Positions 53,052 through 61,438 of a DNA stretch of 64,000 nucleotides are shown here, one piece after another (position 1 is the stretch's first letter; each line of letters opens with the position of its first letter). This stretch comes from Pseudomonas sp. JUb42. Its GTDB lineage: Bacteria > Pseudomonadota > Gammaproteobacteria > Pseudomonadales > Pseudomonadaceae. The DNA is taken from the NCBI RefSeq assembly GCF_024807945.1, contig NZ_JANUFD010000019.1, forward strand, positions 62,001 to 126,000, written 5' to 3'. The notes under the pieces were generated by a model, which had not been told where the DNA came from, did not search any database, and saw nothing but the letters and a program-made list of their open reading frames with translations. The translations under genes were made by a program, and so were the position numbers.

Positions 53052-53921
53052 TCACGCCAACCGCGTGCGCAAAAACTCGATAAACCGCTGCGTCTTGGCC
53101 GGCAGCAGGCGGGTTTCGGTAATGGCATAGATGGTCATCGGCGTGCCGCTCCACTGCGGCAGAATCCGGCAGAGCTGACCCGCCGCCACCTCATCGGCGA
53201 CGATTTCCTCGGGCATCAGCACAATGCCCTGATCACAGGCAGCCAGGCGCCGGAGCAGGCCGACGTTGTTGGCAATAAAGCGCCCACCCACCCTGATCGA
53301 CACCGTTTGCGCACCGTCATTTAGCGTCCAGGCTCCGGGTTTGAGGATGCCAAGGCATTGGTGTCGCTCCAGATCGTCGGGAGCGTGCGGCATTCCTGAT
53401 GTCTGCAGATAACGCGGTGAGGCATATAAGTGAGAGGTCAGCGCAGCCAATGGCCGGGCAATCAGTTGTGAGTCTTCGGACTCGCCCATGCGAATGGCCA
53501 CATCGAAGGGTTCGCTGACCAGATCGACGCGCCGGGAAGTCAGGTCCAGATCGAAAGTAATGCCCGGATACAGGTCAGCGAACTCGGCTATCAATGGCGC
53601 CAGATAAGTAATAGCGAAGTCCACGGGCAGCGAAACCCGCAACACGCCAGTGGGTTGCGCCAGCATCTCACCCAGTTGCTCATGGGCCAGTCGAGCCTCA
53701 TCAACAATTCGTTTGCAGCGCTCGAAGTAGATCTGCCCGGCTTCCGTCAGCTCGACCTTGCGGGTGGTGCGGTGCAACAGGCGCAGGCCGATGGCCTTTT
53801 CCAGTGCGCTGATGCGCCGGGACAAGGTGGAATTGGGCATGCCCAGTATTTCAGCCGCGCCGCGAAAGCCCCGGGCCTTGGCCACTTCGACGAACAGCGC
53901 CATATCGTTCAGCAGCTCCAC
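53052..53921 (-). CDS. LysR-family transcriptional regulator
   Basis: A 289-residue LysR protein (CrgA-like) with HTH 'RGFRGAAEILGMPNSTLSRR' in residues 12-70 and the usual effector domain ('LRVSLPVDFAITYLAP'). It is divergent from the Old Yellow Enzyme gene 105 bases away, so it is its probable regulator, a common arrangement for alkene reductases responding to electrophiles. Confidence 0.88.
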   Translation of the reverse strand: MELLNDMALFVEVAKARGFRGAAEILGMPNSTLSRRISALEKAIGLRLLHRTTRKVELTEAGQIYFERCKRIVDEARLAHEQLGEMLAQPTGVLRVSLPVDFAITYLAPLIAEFADLYPGITFDLDLTSRRVDLVSEPFDVAIRMGESEDSQLIARPLAALTSHLYASPRYLQTSGMPHAPDDLERHQCLGILKPGAWTLNDGAQTVSIRVGGRFIANNVGLLRRLAACDQGIVLMPEEIVADEVAAGQLCRILPQWSGTPMTIYAITETRLLPAKTQRFIEFLRTRLA

Positions 53922-54026
53922 TGTATTGCTCCATATATGGATCAGTCATATCCATAAAGCCATATTTATCCCAAAAACAATAGCCGCGATGATGAACCCC
54001 TCGCTACTTACCTCTGGGAAATCATC

Positions 54027-55088
54027 ATGAGTCAGACTTTTACCCCTGCCATCGTTGGCAACATCGAGCTGTCCAATCGCCTGGTCATGGCGCCCATGAC
54101 CCGCAGCCGCGCGCAGTTCGACGGCACACCGGGCGAGCTGGCCGCCGAATACTATGCCCAGCGCGCCAGCATCGGCCTGATTGTGTCCGAAGGCACGCAG
54201 CCATCCGACGATGGCCAGGGCTACCTGACCACGCCGGGTATCTACAGCGACGCCCATGTGGCCGGCTGGAAAACCATTACCGATGCCGTGCATGCCAAAG
54301 GCGGCCGTTTCTTCATCCAGTTGATGCATGCCGGGCGCATGTCCCATCCCGATAACACCCCTCACCACCGTCAGGGCGTCGCGCCTTCGGCCATTGCACC
54401 GCACACGCCGATGTTCACCCCCACCGGCATGCAGGACATTCCTGTACCCCGCGCCCTGAGCACGGCCGAAATCCACCAGACCGTGGCCGACTTCCGTCGT
54501 GCCGCGCGCCGGGCCATTGAGGCCGGTGCCGACGGTGTGGAAATCCATGGCGCCAATGCTTATCTGGTGCAACAGTTCTTCGCTCCCAGCGCCAACGCCC
54601 GCACGGACGAGTACGGCGGTTCGATCGAAAACCGCGCGCGCTTTGCCATCGAAGTCGCCACGGCCATCGCCGCCGAAATAGGCGCCGAGCGCTCCGCCAT
54701 CCGCCTGTCGCCCGGCATTACCCTCTGGGGCATTGATGAGGGCGAGCAAGGTCCGGCGCTGTATCGCTATCTGGTGGCGGAACTGGACAAGCTAGGCCTG
54801 GCCTACCTGCACGTCATGCATCAGGGCGACGAGTCTTTGCTGGGCGAGATCCGCACGCTGTGGAACAGCCCGCTGATCCTCAACCGTCCGGGCCGCGCCC
54901 GTGAGCAGATCGGCGCCGACCTGGCCGCGGGGCTTGCCGATCTTGAAGCCTATGGCCAGATGGTGCTGGCCAACCCGGACTTCGTTGAGCGCTTGAAGAC
55001 CGGTGCGCCGATGAGCCCGGCGGATCCTGCGACGTTCTTTGGCGGGGATCGCAAGGGCTATATCGATTACCAGACGCTTAACGCCTGA
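54027..55088 (+). CDS. nemA: Old Yellow Enzyme-family alkene reductase (NemA-like)
   Basis: A 353-residue FMN-dependent alkene reductase. 'MAPMTRSRA' near residue 24, 'QLMHAGRMSHP' near 100, the substrate/FMN block 'EIHGANAYLVQQFFAP' near 180 and 'NARTDEYGGSIENR' following are diagnostic of the NemA/morphinone reductase class. It reduces electrophilic alkenes, maleimides and nitro-esters with NADPH. It is divergent from a LysR regulator and followed by a hairpin. Confidence 0.92.
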   Translation: MSQTFTPAIVGNIELSNRLVMAPMTRSRAQFDGTPGELAAEYYAQRASIGLIVSEGTQPSDDGQGYLTTPGIYSDAHVAGWKTITDAVHAKGGRFFIQLMHAGRMSHPDNTPHHRQGVAPSAIAPHTPMFTPTGMQDIPVPRALSTAEIHQTVADFRRAARRAIEAGADGVEIHGANAYLVQQFFAPSANARTDEYGGSIENRARFAIEVATAIAAEIGAERSAIRLSPGITLWGIDEGEQGPALYRYLVAELDKLGLAYLHVMHQGDESLLGEIRTLWNSPLILNRPGRAREQIGADLAAGLADLEAYGQMVLANPDFVERLKTGAPMSPADPATFFGGDRKGYIDYQTLNA

Positions 55089-55105
55089 GCGACTTCGTGC
55101 AGGGA

Positions 55106-55131
55106 GTGGGAGCCGCCTTGGTGGCTCTCAC
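55106..55131 (+). terminator. Hairpin after nemA
   Basis: GTGGGAGCC and GGCTCTCAC pair over nine positions with one G-T, around an eight-base loop that can itself pair CC/GG. It is a shortened relative of the REP at 29596 and there is no long T run, so termination is inferred. Confidence 0.45.
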
Positions 55132-55239
55132 AAGTTCGCGATCGAACGCAACATCTCGGCCTTGCTTTGGCCGAATGAGCCAGTATCCTGCCCCGACACT
55201 TATCGACCCCCGTCGACGTCAGGAACAGAAGCCACTGCC

Positions 55240-55731
55240 ATGACCACCCTCACCTTGCGCAACGCCGCTCCGGCGGACGTTGCCCGTTGCTATCAGATCG
55301 AAATAACCGCCTATGAAGGCGATGAAGCCGCCACCGAAGCGAAGATCGCCACGCGTATTGCCCAGTACCCTGAAGGTTTCCTGATCATGGAACAGGAAGG
55401 CCGGATCATCGGTTTTATCAACAGTGGCTGCGCCCATGTCGTGGAGATGTCGGACGAGCCGTTCAAGGAACTGATCGGCCATGACCCGGCCGCGCCCAAC
55501 GTGGTGATCATGTCGGTGGTGATCGACCCGGCCGAACAGGGCAAGGGCTATGCGACGCAACTGATGCAGGCGTTCGTCGCGCAACAACGGCAGATGCACA
55601 AGCAGACCATTCACCTGATGTGCAAGGATCGCCACGTCGAGCTGTACCGGCGCATGGGCTATCGCTATATCAAGCCTTCGGCGTCGGACCACGGCGGCAT
55701 GGCCTGGCACGAAATGCTCATGGAGCTGTGA
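55240..55731 (+). CDS. GNAT-family N-acetyltransferase
   Basis: From ATG 55240 the product has 163 residues; the longer upstream frame runs through the repeat. 'SVVIDPAEQGKGYATQLMQAF' near residue 95 is the acetyl-CoA site and 'HVELYRRMGYRY' the C-terminal block of the GNAT fold. It resembles arylalkylamine (serotonin) N-acetyltransferase-like enzymes, but substrate is open. The next gene starts one base after its stop. Confidence 0.85.
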   Translation: MTTLTLRNAAPADVARCYQIEITAYEGDEAATEAKIATRIAQYPEGFLIMEQEGRIIGFINSGCAHVVEMSDEPFKELIGHDPAAPNVVIMSVVIDPAEQGKGYATQLMQAFVAQQRQMHKQTIHLMCKDRHVELYRRMGYRYIKPSASDHGGMAWHEMLMEL

Positions 55732-55732
55732 G

Positions 55733-56647
55733 GTGCCGAATATCAGTGAAGGCCGGGCAACCGCCTGCGGTCTCGGCGCGATCCTGTTGTGGAGCACGGC
55801 CACTGGCCTGATCCGCAGCGTCACCCAGCTGTTCGGGCCGCTGGCCGGGGCGGCGATGATCTACTCCCTGGGCGCCGCCCTGCTGCTGGTGCTGCTGGGA
55901 CGCCCGCGCCTGCATGCGTTTTCCCGCTTCCACTTTCTGTTGGGCAGCGTGTTGTTCGTGGCCTATGAGGTCTGCCTGTCGTTGTCGCTGGGCTTTGCCA
56001 ACAGCAACACCCAGGCCATCGAACTGGGCGTGGTCAACTACCTGTGGCCCTGCCTGACCGTGCTGCTGGCAATAGTGATGAACGGCCAGAAAGCCCGCTG
56101 GAGCATCATTCCGGGCACGGCTCTGGCGCTGTTCGGCATTCTCTGGGTGGTCAGTGGCGACGGTTTGTCGCTGCAGGGAATTGTTGCCAGCGTGCAGTCC
56201 AACCCACTGAGCTACAGCCTTACCGCCAGCGGCGCAGTGATCTGGGCGCTCTACTGCAATATCACCCGGCGCTATGGCGGCAGCCAGAATGGCCTGGTGC
56301 TGTCGTTCTTCCTCACCGCCGGGGTGCTCTGGTGCAAATACGCAATCAGCAGTGAAGTCATCCCCGACTTCACTTGGCATGGCAGCCTGGAATTGTTGAT
56401 CGCCAGCGCCGCCATGGCCGTGGGCTATGCCCTGTGGAACCTGGGCATCCTGCGCGGCAATATGACCTTGCTGGCCATTGTGTCCTACTTTGCGCCCGTG
56501 CTGTCTTCGGCCTTCGCCGCGCTATGGCTCGGTGCAGCGCTGACCGTGCAATTCTGGCAAGGCGCATTGATGGTCACGGCGGGGTCGTTGATCTGCTGGA
56601 TGGCGACGCGGCAGCGAACGACGGCTCAAGTCCCGGACCCGGCCTGA
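55733..56647 (+). CDS. yddG: DMT-superfamily aromatic amino acid exporter (YddG-like)
   Basis: A 304-residue protein with ten helices and two EamA-type halves, beginning at GTG 55733. 'GLGAILLWSTATGLIRSVTQ', 'NYLWPCLTVLLAI' and 'VGYALWNLGILRGNM' are the features of YddG, which exports aromatic amino acids and related compounds across the inner membrane. It is probably co-transcribed with the acetyltransferase upstream. Confidence 0.85.
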   Translation: MPNISEGRATACGLGAILLWSTATGLIRSVTQLFGPLAGAAMIYSLGAALLLVLLGRPRLHAFSRFHFLLGSVLFVAYEVCLSLSLGFANSNTQAIELGVVNYLWPCLTVLLAIVMNGQKARWSIIPGTALALFGILWVVSGDGLSLQGIVASVQSNPLSYSLTASGAVIWALYCNITRRYGGSQNGLVLSFFLTAGVLWCKYAISSEVIPDFTWHGSLELLIASAAMAVGYALWNLGILRGNMTLLAIVSYFAPVLSSAFAALWLGAALTVQFWQGALMVTAGSLICWMATRQRTTAQVPDPA

Positions 56648-56766
56648 AAATCGGCGATCCATCGCCATATTTCAACCATCGGGAATGCCCGCAAAAGCCA
56701 TTCTGTTTGCCGCACAGCCAGGCGTCCATACGGCAAACCTATCAATAGCCCTTACCCCGAAGCCGG

Positions 56767-57221
56767 GTGATAAGCCCTTCCACCAGTGGATTGGGGCGGG
56801 TCAGCGAACGCCGGGCCGCCGGGGCGACGATCATTTCCCTGTGCGCAGGCGAGCCGGACTTCTATACGCCAGCGCATGTGCGCCGTGCCGCAATCGCCAC
56901 CATCGAGCAAGTCCACACCCGCTATACCCCGGTAGCGGGCAGCCGGGCCCCGCGCGAGGCCGTCGCCGCCGAGTCCCGCACTGAAAACGGCCTGGAGTGA
57001 GTGCCGCGCTGATTGGCCGGACATCGCCTGGCGGGCGCCCGTTGCACAGCGATGAAGACATCGCCCATGCATTGATCGAGGAAGCCAATGTTGCCGTCGT
57101 CCACGGCAGCGCCTTTGGCCTGGGGCCGTATATACGCATTGCCTACGCGCTGGACGATGCGGCGCTGATCGCCGCCTGCACGGCAATCCAGCGGTTTTGC
57201 CACGGCGTTTCTGATCACTAA
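56767..57221 (+). pseudogene. Aspartate aminotransferase (class I PLP) remnant with internal deletion
   Basis: Two frames of one broken gene. 56767-57000 encodes the N-terminal part ('ATIISLCAGEPDFYTPAHVR', then 'HTRYTPVAGSRAPREAVAAE'), stopping after 'ENGLE' with TGA. A different frame, 57005-57221, encodes the C-terminal part ('LIGRTSPGGRP', 'VAVVHGSAFGLGPYIRIAYA'). About 250 codons between them, including the PLP lysine, are missing, so no active enzyme is possible. The remnant follows the yddG-like gene. Confidence 0.85.
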
Positions 57222-57314
57222 AAGTGGGCTATTGAGGTGATTATTTGTCGCTTTTTTTGTGGATTGGCGAGCATTAACTTGGCCCGACAACACTATAAGA
57301 ACAAGGTCCGACTC

Positions 57315-58658
57315 ATGTCCTTACCGAACGCCATCAAGCCCGCCGTGCGCAGCCGTTACCGCTGGGTCGTCGCGGCGCTGATTTTCCTGATCTACACCAT
57401 CGCCGCCGCCGACCGGGCCAACCTGGGCTTCGCCCTGCCGTTTATCCGCAAGGAATTCGACATGAGCAACGCCGAGGCCGGCGGCCTGGTCAGCATGTTC
57501 CTGCTCGCCTATGCCCTGGCACAGATGCCGGCGGGCTTCGCCTTCGGCCGCTTCGGCGTGAGCAAGATTCTGCCCGGTGCCATGATCCTGACCTCGGTGC
57601 TGACCGGCCTGGTCGGTACCGCCGGTTCCCTGCTCGCCCTGAAGATCTATCGCCTGGGCCTCGGCCTGGCGGAAGGCCCGTTGCCGATCAGCATGACCAC
57701 CACCATCAATAACTGGTTTCCGGCCCGGGAAAAGGGCACAGCGTCAGGGATATTTCTGTCAGCGGTGAAGTTCGGCCCGGTGATCGTACCGCCCATCTGC
57801 GCGGTGATCGTTTCAGTCTGGGGCTGGCGGGAGATCTTTTATTTCTTCGCCCTGCCCGGCATTGCCTTGTCGTTCGTCTGGTACTTCCTGGTCTGTGACA
57901 ACCCCGGTAAAAGCCGCTTCGTCAACAAGGCCGAACTCGACTACATCACCCTGGAAACCCCTGCGCCGAACAACATCTCGGCAACCACAACCGTCAAAGA
58001 GAAGGCCCCGCCTGCCTGGCTGAGTCGGCTCGATGTGCTGATTCGCACGCGTGAAGAAGCGCCCCTGACCAGCAACCGAGAGGTATTCAAGTCATGGAAT
58101 ATCTGGGGCTGCGCCGTCGCGTATTGCTTCCAGCTCGGCGTCTCCAGCGTGTTGCTGGCCTGGATTCCCACCTACCTGATGAACGTCAAACAGTTTTCCA
58201 TCGTCAATATGGGCCTGGTTTCGGCGGCGCCCTGGGTCGGTGCGGTCCTCGGCAACCTGTTGGGCGGCTACTGCTCCGACCGGTTGATGGGCGGACGTCG
58301 CAAGCCCGGCATGCTGCTCTCGGCCCTGGGCACCGCGCTGATGATGTACCTGCTGATCCACTCCCCTGCCGACCCGCTGCCCTACGGCCTGCTGCTGTTG
58401 TTGACCGGCGCGGTACTGAGCCTGGGCTTCTCCTCCTACATGGCATATCCCATGGGCCTGGCCACGAAAAAGACGTTCCCGGTGGCCAACGCCATCGTCA
58501 ACATGATCGGCCAGTTCGGCGCCGCCGCAACGCCCTTCATCACCGGCCTGCTGTTGGACCACTATGGCTGGAACTACGTGTTCGCCTGGCTGGCGATCGG
58601 TTCGTTCATCAGTTTCGTGGTGCTGCTGACCATCGCCGAACCCCTGCCCAAGAAATAA
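57315..58658 (+). CDS. MFS transporter, ACS family
   Basis: From ATG 57315 it encodes 447 residues with 12 helices. 'IAAADRANLGFALPFIRKEF' and 'RLGLGLAEGPLPISM' are ACS features of organic acid importers. It is followed after 29 bases by an RraA-family aldolase gene on the same strand, so it may import a compound that yields a pyruvyl aldol. Confidence 0.88.
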   Translation: MSLPNAIKPAVRSRYRWVVAALIFLIYTIAAADRANLGFALPFIRKEFDMSNAEAGGLVSMFLLAYALAQMPAGFAFGRFGVSKILPGAMILTSVLTGLVGTAGSLLALKIYRLGLGLAEGPLPISMTTTINNWFPAREKGTASGIFLSAVKFGPVIVPPICAVIVSVWGWREIFYFFALPGIALSFVWYFLVCDNPGKSRFVNKAELDYITLETPAPNNISATTTVKEKAPPAWLSRLDVLIRTREEAPLTSNREVFKSWNIWGCAVAYCFQLGVSSVLLAWIPTYLMNVKQFSIVNMGLVSAAPWVGAVLGNLLGGYCSDRLMGGRRKPGMLLSALGTALMMYLLIHSPADPLPYGLLLLLTGAVLSLGFSSYMAYPMGLATKKTFPVANAIVNMIGQFGAAATPFITGLLLDHYGWNYVFAWLAIGSFISFVVLLTIAEPLPKK

Positions 58659-58687
58659 TTCTTACCTCTCAAAAAAGGAGCGCATGC

Positions 58688-59350
58688 ATGTCCCCTCAAG
58701 ATCAGGAACTGGTGGCGTTGTTCGACGGCCTGGACACCCCCGGCGTGTCCGACGCCCTGGACAAGCTCGGCCTGCCCGGCCAATGCCTGGGCATCATGCC
58801 CCTGGCCGATTATCGCCAGGTCATCGTCGGCCCGGCCTTCACCGTGCGCTACGTCAGCGCCAGCACCCCGCCGGGCACCGTGGGCGATTTCGTCGATGAC
58901 GTTGCCCCAGGTGATGTGGTCGTGATCGACAACGACGGCCGTACCGACTGCACCGTGTGGGGCGACATCATGACTCAGTACGCCGGCAGCCGGGGTATCG
59001 CCGCCACCGTTATCGACGGCGTTTGCCGGGATGTGAACAAGGCCCTGGGCGACGGCTACCCGCTGTTCAGCAAGGGTCGTTTCATGCGTACCGGCAAGGA
59101 CCGGGTCGAAGTCGAAGCGGTGAACCAACCGGTTTCGATCGGCCAGGCGCGGGTCTGTGCCAGGGATATCGTGGTCGCCGATGCCAACGGCGTGGTCATA
59201 GTGCCGCGCGAGCGCGCCCGGGAAGTCGCCGAATGCGCCCGTGGCATCGAAGCGGTCGAGGCGCGGATTCGCGGGCTATTGGCTGAGGGCAAATCCCTGC
59301 GCGAGGCACGGGCGGAACTGGGGTATCACACGCTGCAGCGTAAAAGCTGA
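58688..59350 (+). CDS. RraA-family aldolase-like protein
   Basis: A 220-residue protein from ATG 58688 behind AAAGGAG. It has the class II pyruvate-aldolase pair R114-D115 in 'DGVCRDVNKAL', 'WGDIMTQYA' and 'ADANGVVIVP', so it belongs with HMG/CHA aldolases and RraA-like proteins and is a distant paralogue of galC at 17369. Whether it acts as an aldolase, a decarboxylase or a regulator of RNase E cannot be decided. It is paired with an MFS gene. Confidence 0.8.
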   Translation: MSPQDQELVALFDGLDTPGVSDALDKLGLPGQCLGIMPLADYRQVIVGPAFTVRYVSASTPPGTVGDFVDDVAPGDVVVIDNDGRTDCTVWGDIMTQYAGSRGIAATVIDGVCRDVNKALGDGYPLFSKGRFMRTGKDRVEVEAVNQPVSIGQARVCARDIVVADANGVVIVPRERAREVAECARGIEAVEARIRGLLAEGKSLREARAELGYHTLQRKS

Positions 59351-59445
59351 GTCTTGGCCGACATCAGATTTAACGCAGGAGCCCCCGCCCCGCCTTCGGC
59401 ACAACGCTCTGGTGCAGCAAACACCGGATGAGGTGAGAGCGAAAC

Positions 59446-59610
59446 TGTGGGAGCGAATTCATTCGCGAAGGTGGTGTTCCAGGCGATGAAGATGCGTCGA
59501 ATGTACCGCCCTCTTCGCGAATGAATTCGCTCCCACAAGGTGTGCTCCATGCCTCGGTTAGTGTTTGCTGCGTGACAGCGCGGCGTCGCAGACGGGGCGG
59601 GATCCCCCAC
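59446..59610 (+). repeat. Composite extragenic repeat, copy 4 (with degenerate second tail)
   Basis: Palindrome TGTGGGAGCGAATTCATTCG to its complement near 59535, then the tail (TTAGTGTTTGCTGCGTGACA, ACGGGGCGGGATCCCCCAC at 59610). Bases 59380-59445, just before, read like the same tail in reverse, degenerated (CCCCGCCCCGCC, GCAGCAAACACCGG). The region 59351-59683 holds no gene. Confidence 0.85.
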
Positions 59611-59683
59611 CGAAGTGCCATTGTTTCAACCAGCCATGCCATCGTTCGCTTCTGCAGGGCAAGCGCCTCAAGCATCAACGCGC

Positions 59684-59806
59684 TCAGCACACACTCGACC
59701 CCAACTGCAAAGCCCGCAACCCGACATGCTGCCAGCCCCACCAGCCCAGCAGCATCAACGCCAGCAACAATGCCAGCAGCAGGATTCGCGGCAGCAGCCG
59801 GTTCAC
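59684..59806 (-). CDS. 40-residue single-pass membrane microprotein
   Basis: A small gene overlooked by length cut-offs. GTG at 59806 overlaps the stop of the MFS gene (GTGA). It encodes 'NRLLPRILLLALLLALMLLG' then 'WWGWQHVGLRALQLG' ending in C; that is one membrane helix after two arginines with an aromatic cap. Tight coupling to the transporter suggests an accessory subunit. I do not know a named family for it. Confidence 0.55.
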   Translation of the reverse strand: MNRLLPRILLLALLLALMLLGWWGWQHVGLRALQLGSSVC

Positions 59807-61011
59807 AGGGCGACACCCTGGGCCTGCAGCCGCGCCACCGGCCGTTCGCGTACCGGCCAGTTAAGGGCGGCGGCCAGCAGGCTGAGGCCGATGGAAACTT
59901 GCCAGATCAGCTCATAGCTGCCCATGCGGTCATACACCACACCACCGAGCCAGCCGCCGAGAAACGCCCCCAGTTGATGGAACAGGAAGACGATACCGCC
60001 GAGCATCGACAAGTTGCGCACGCCGAACAGCGTGGCGACGGTGCCGTTGGTCAAGGGCACGGTGGACAGCCAGAGCAGGCCCATGGCGATGCCGAACAGG
60101 TACGCGCTGGTGGTACTCACCGGCCACCACAAGAACAGCGCGATCACCACGGCCCGCAACAGATACAGCGCCGTGAGCAGACGCGGTTTGGACATGCGGC
60201 CGCCCAGCCAGCCGGCGGTGTAGGTGCCGACAATATTGAACAGGCCGATCAGCGCCAGTACCGTGGTGCCGGTGGTCGCCGCCAGATGCTGGTCAAGCAG
60301 ATAGGCCGGCAGGTGCACGCCGATAAACACCACCTGAAAACCACAGACAAAGAAACCGAAGGCCAGCAGCCAGAAGCCGGAGTGGGTGCAGGCTTCGTGC
60401 AGGGCCTCGCCCAAGGTCTGTTGCGGGCCGCTGCTGACCAGGGGTTTGTCCTTGAGCATCGGCACCAGGGGCAGGATCAGTGCCACCAGAATGCCCAGTA
60501 CAAATAACGCCTTGGACCAGCCCAGGCCATCGATCAGCCCCAGTGAGCCGGGCAGCATGATGAACTGGCCGAAAGACCCGGCAGCACTGGCCAGGCCCAT
60601 GCCCATGCTGCGTTTCTCGGCAGGCAAGGCCCGGCCGACTACGCCGAGGATGATCGAGAAGGTGGTCCCGGACAGACCGATACCGATCAGCACGCCTGCA
60701 CTCATGAGCAGGGTCGAGGGCGAATCGGCCATGCTCATGCAGATCAGCCCGGCCGCATACAGCACGCCCCCGATCAGCACCACCTTGCCCGCGCCGTAGC
60801 GATCGGCCAGGCCGCCGGCAAACGGCTGGGCCAGGCCCCACAGCAGGTTCTGGAAGGCGATGGCGAAGGCAAACACCTCTCGGCCCCAGCCAAACTGGGC
60901 ACTCATGGGTGACAGGAACAGGCCGAAGCCGTGGCGTATCCCCAATGACAGCGCAAGAATCAATGCGCTGCCGACAAGCACCCAACCGCTGGTGCGCCAG
61001 ATCGAGGTCAT
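59803..61011 (-). CDS. MFS transporter (OFA/monocarboxylate-like)
   Basis: A 402-residue, 12-helix transporter with a repeated MFS pattern ('RHGFGLFLSPMSAQFGWG' opening and 'FNIVGTYTAGWLGGRMSKP' in the second half). These resemble oxalate:formate antiporter and monocarboxylate porter members. Its stop overlaps the microprotein gene. It is divergent from the branched-chain ABC operon across 427 bases. Confidence 0.85.
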   Translation of the reverse strand: MTSIWRTSGWVLVGSALILALSLGIRHGFGLFLSPMSAQFGWGREVFAFAIAFQNLLWGLAQPFAGGLADRYGAGKVVLIGGVLYAAGLICMSMADSPSTLLMSAGVLIGIGLSGTTFSIILGVVGRALPAEKRSMGMGLASAAGSFGQFIMLPGSLGLIDGLGWSKALFVLGILVALILPLVPMLKDKPLVSSGPQQTLGEALHEACTHSGFWLLAFGFFVCGFQVVFIGVHLPAYLLDQHLAATTGTTVLALIGLFNIVGTYTAGWLGGRMSKPRLLTALYLLRAVVIALFLWWPVSTTSAYLFGIAMGLLWLSTVPLTNGTVATLFGVRNLSMLGGIVFLFHQLGAFLGGWLGGVVYDRMGSYELIWQVSIGLSLLAAALNWPVRERPVARLQAQGVAL

Positions 61012-61438
61012 GGCTGGTTTTCCTTATTCAAATGGTCAGGGATGCGCCCCCTTGGGGCATGATGCCTGAGGGGCGCTTCACGCGCCCGTCGATTGGCGAC
61101 AGCGCGTTCTGCGTTACCGACATTGCACAGCCGTACAGAGAGTCAGCGCCCAGAGCCGACTGCACTTCTTTTATAGCGAAAAAGAATATAAAACAATAAA
61201 ACGATATTTGGAGAGTATAAACAGAGTGCGTACTCTTCGCTTCGCCGAACTTCGACATTGGAACTCCAGATCACCTTATAAGCGTCTGCTACTAAGGAGG
61301 AACTTACCTGGCCATTTTTCCAGAATCAGTACTTTAGTCGTACACCCTTGGAAGTGGATCCCTGTGTTTGGCCGTATTTATTTATATAAATATTCATTCA
61401 ATTCGTTTTTTGTCACCCACGTATTCAAGGATCTCAAC
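61012..61438. other. AT-rich divergent promoter region, no gene seen
   Basis: About 430 bases between the MFS gene and the binding-protein gene. A hairpin with GCGCCCC/GGGGCGC arms lies at 61044-61076, an inverted repeat AGAGTA-N13-TACTCT at 61212-61236, and a strongly AT-rich stretch from 61170 to 61420 that contains likely promoters. The open frame from 61208 is an extension of the next gene with no homology. Confidence 0.5.

Noticed and set aside
58574..59128. A 184-residue minus-strand frame opposite the RraA-type gene
   Set aside because: Antisense shadow of two good plus-strand genes, histidine-rich and without homology.
61208..61438. Upstream extension of the LivK-like gene
   Set aside because: The added residues are basic and aromatic with no signal peptide; a typical signal sequence starts right at GTG 61439 with an AAGGA site.
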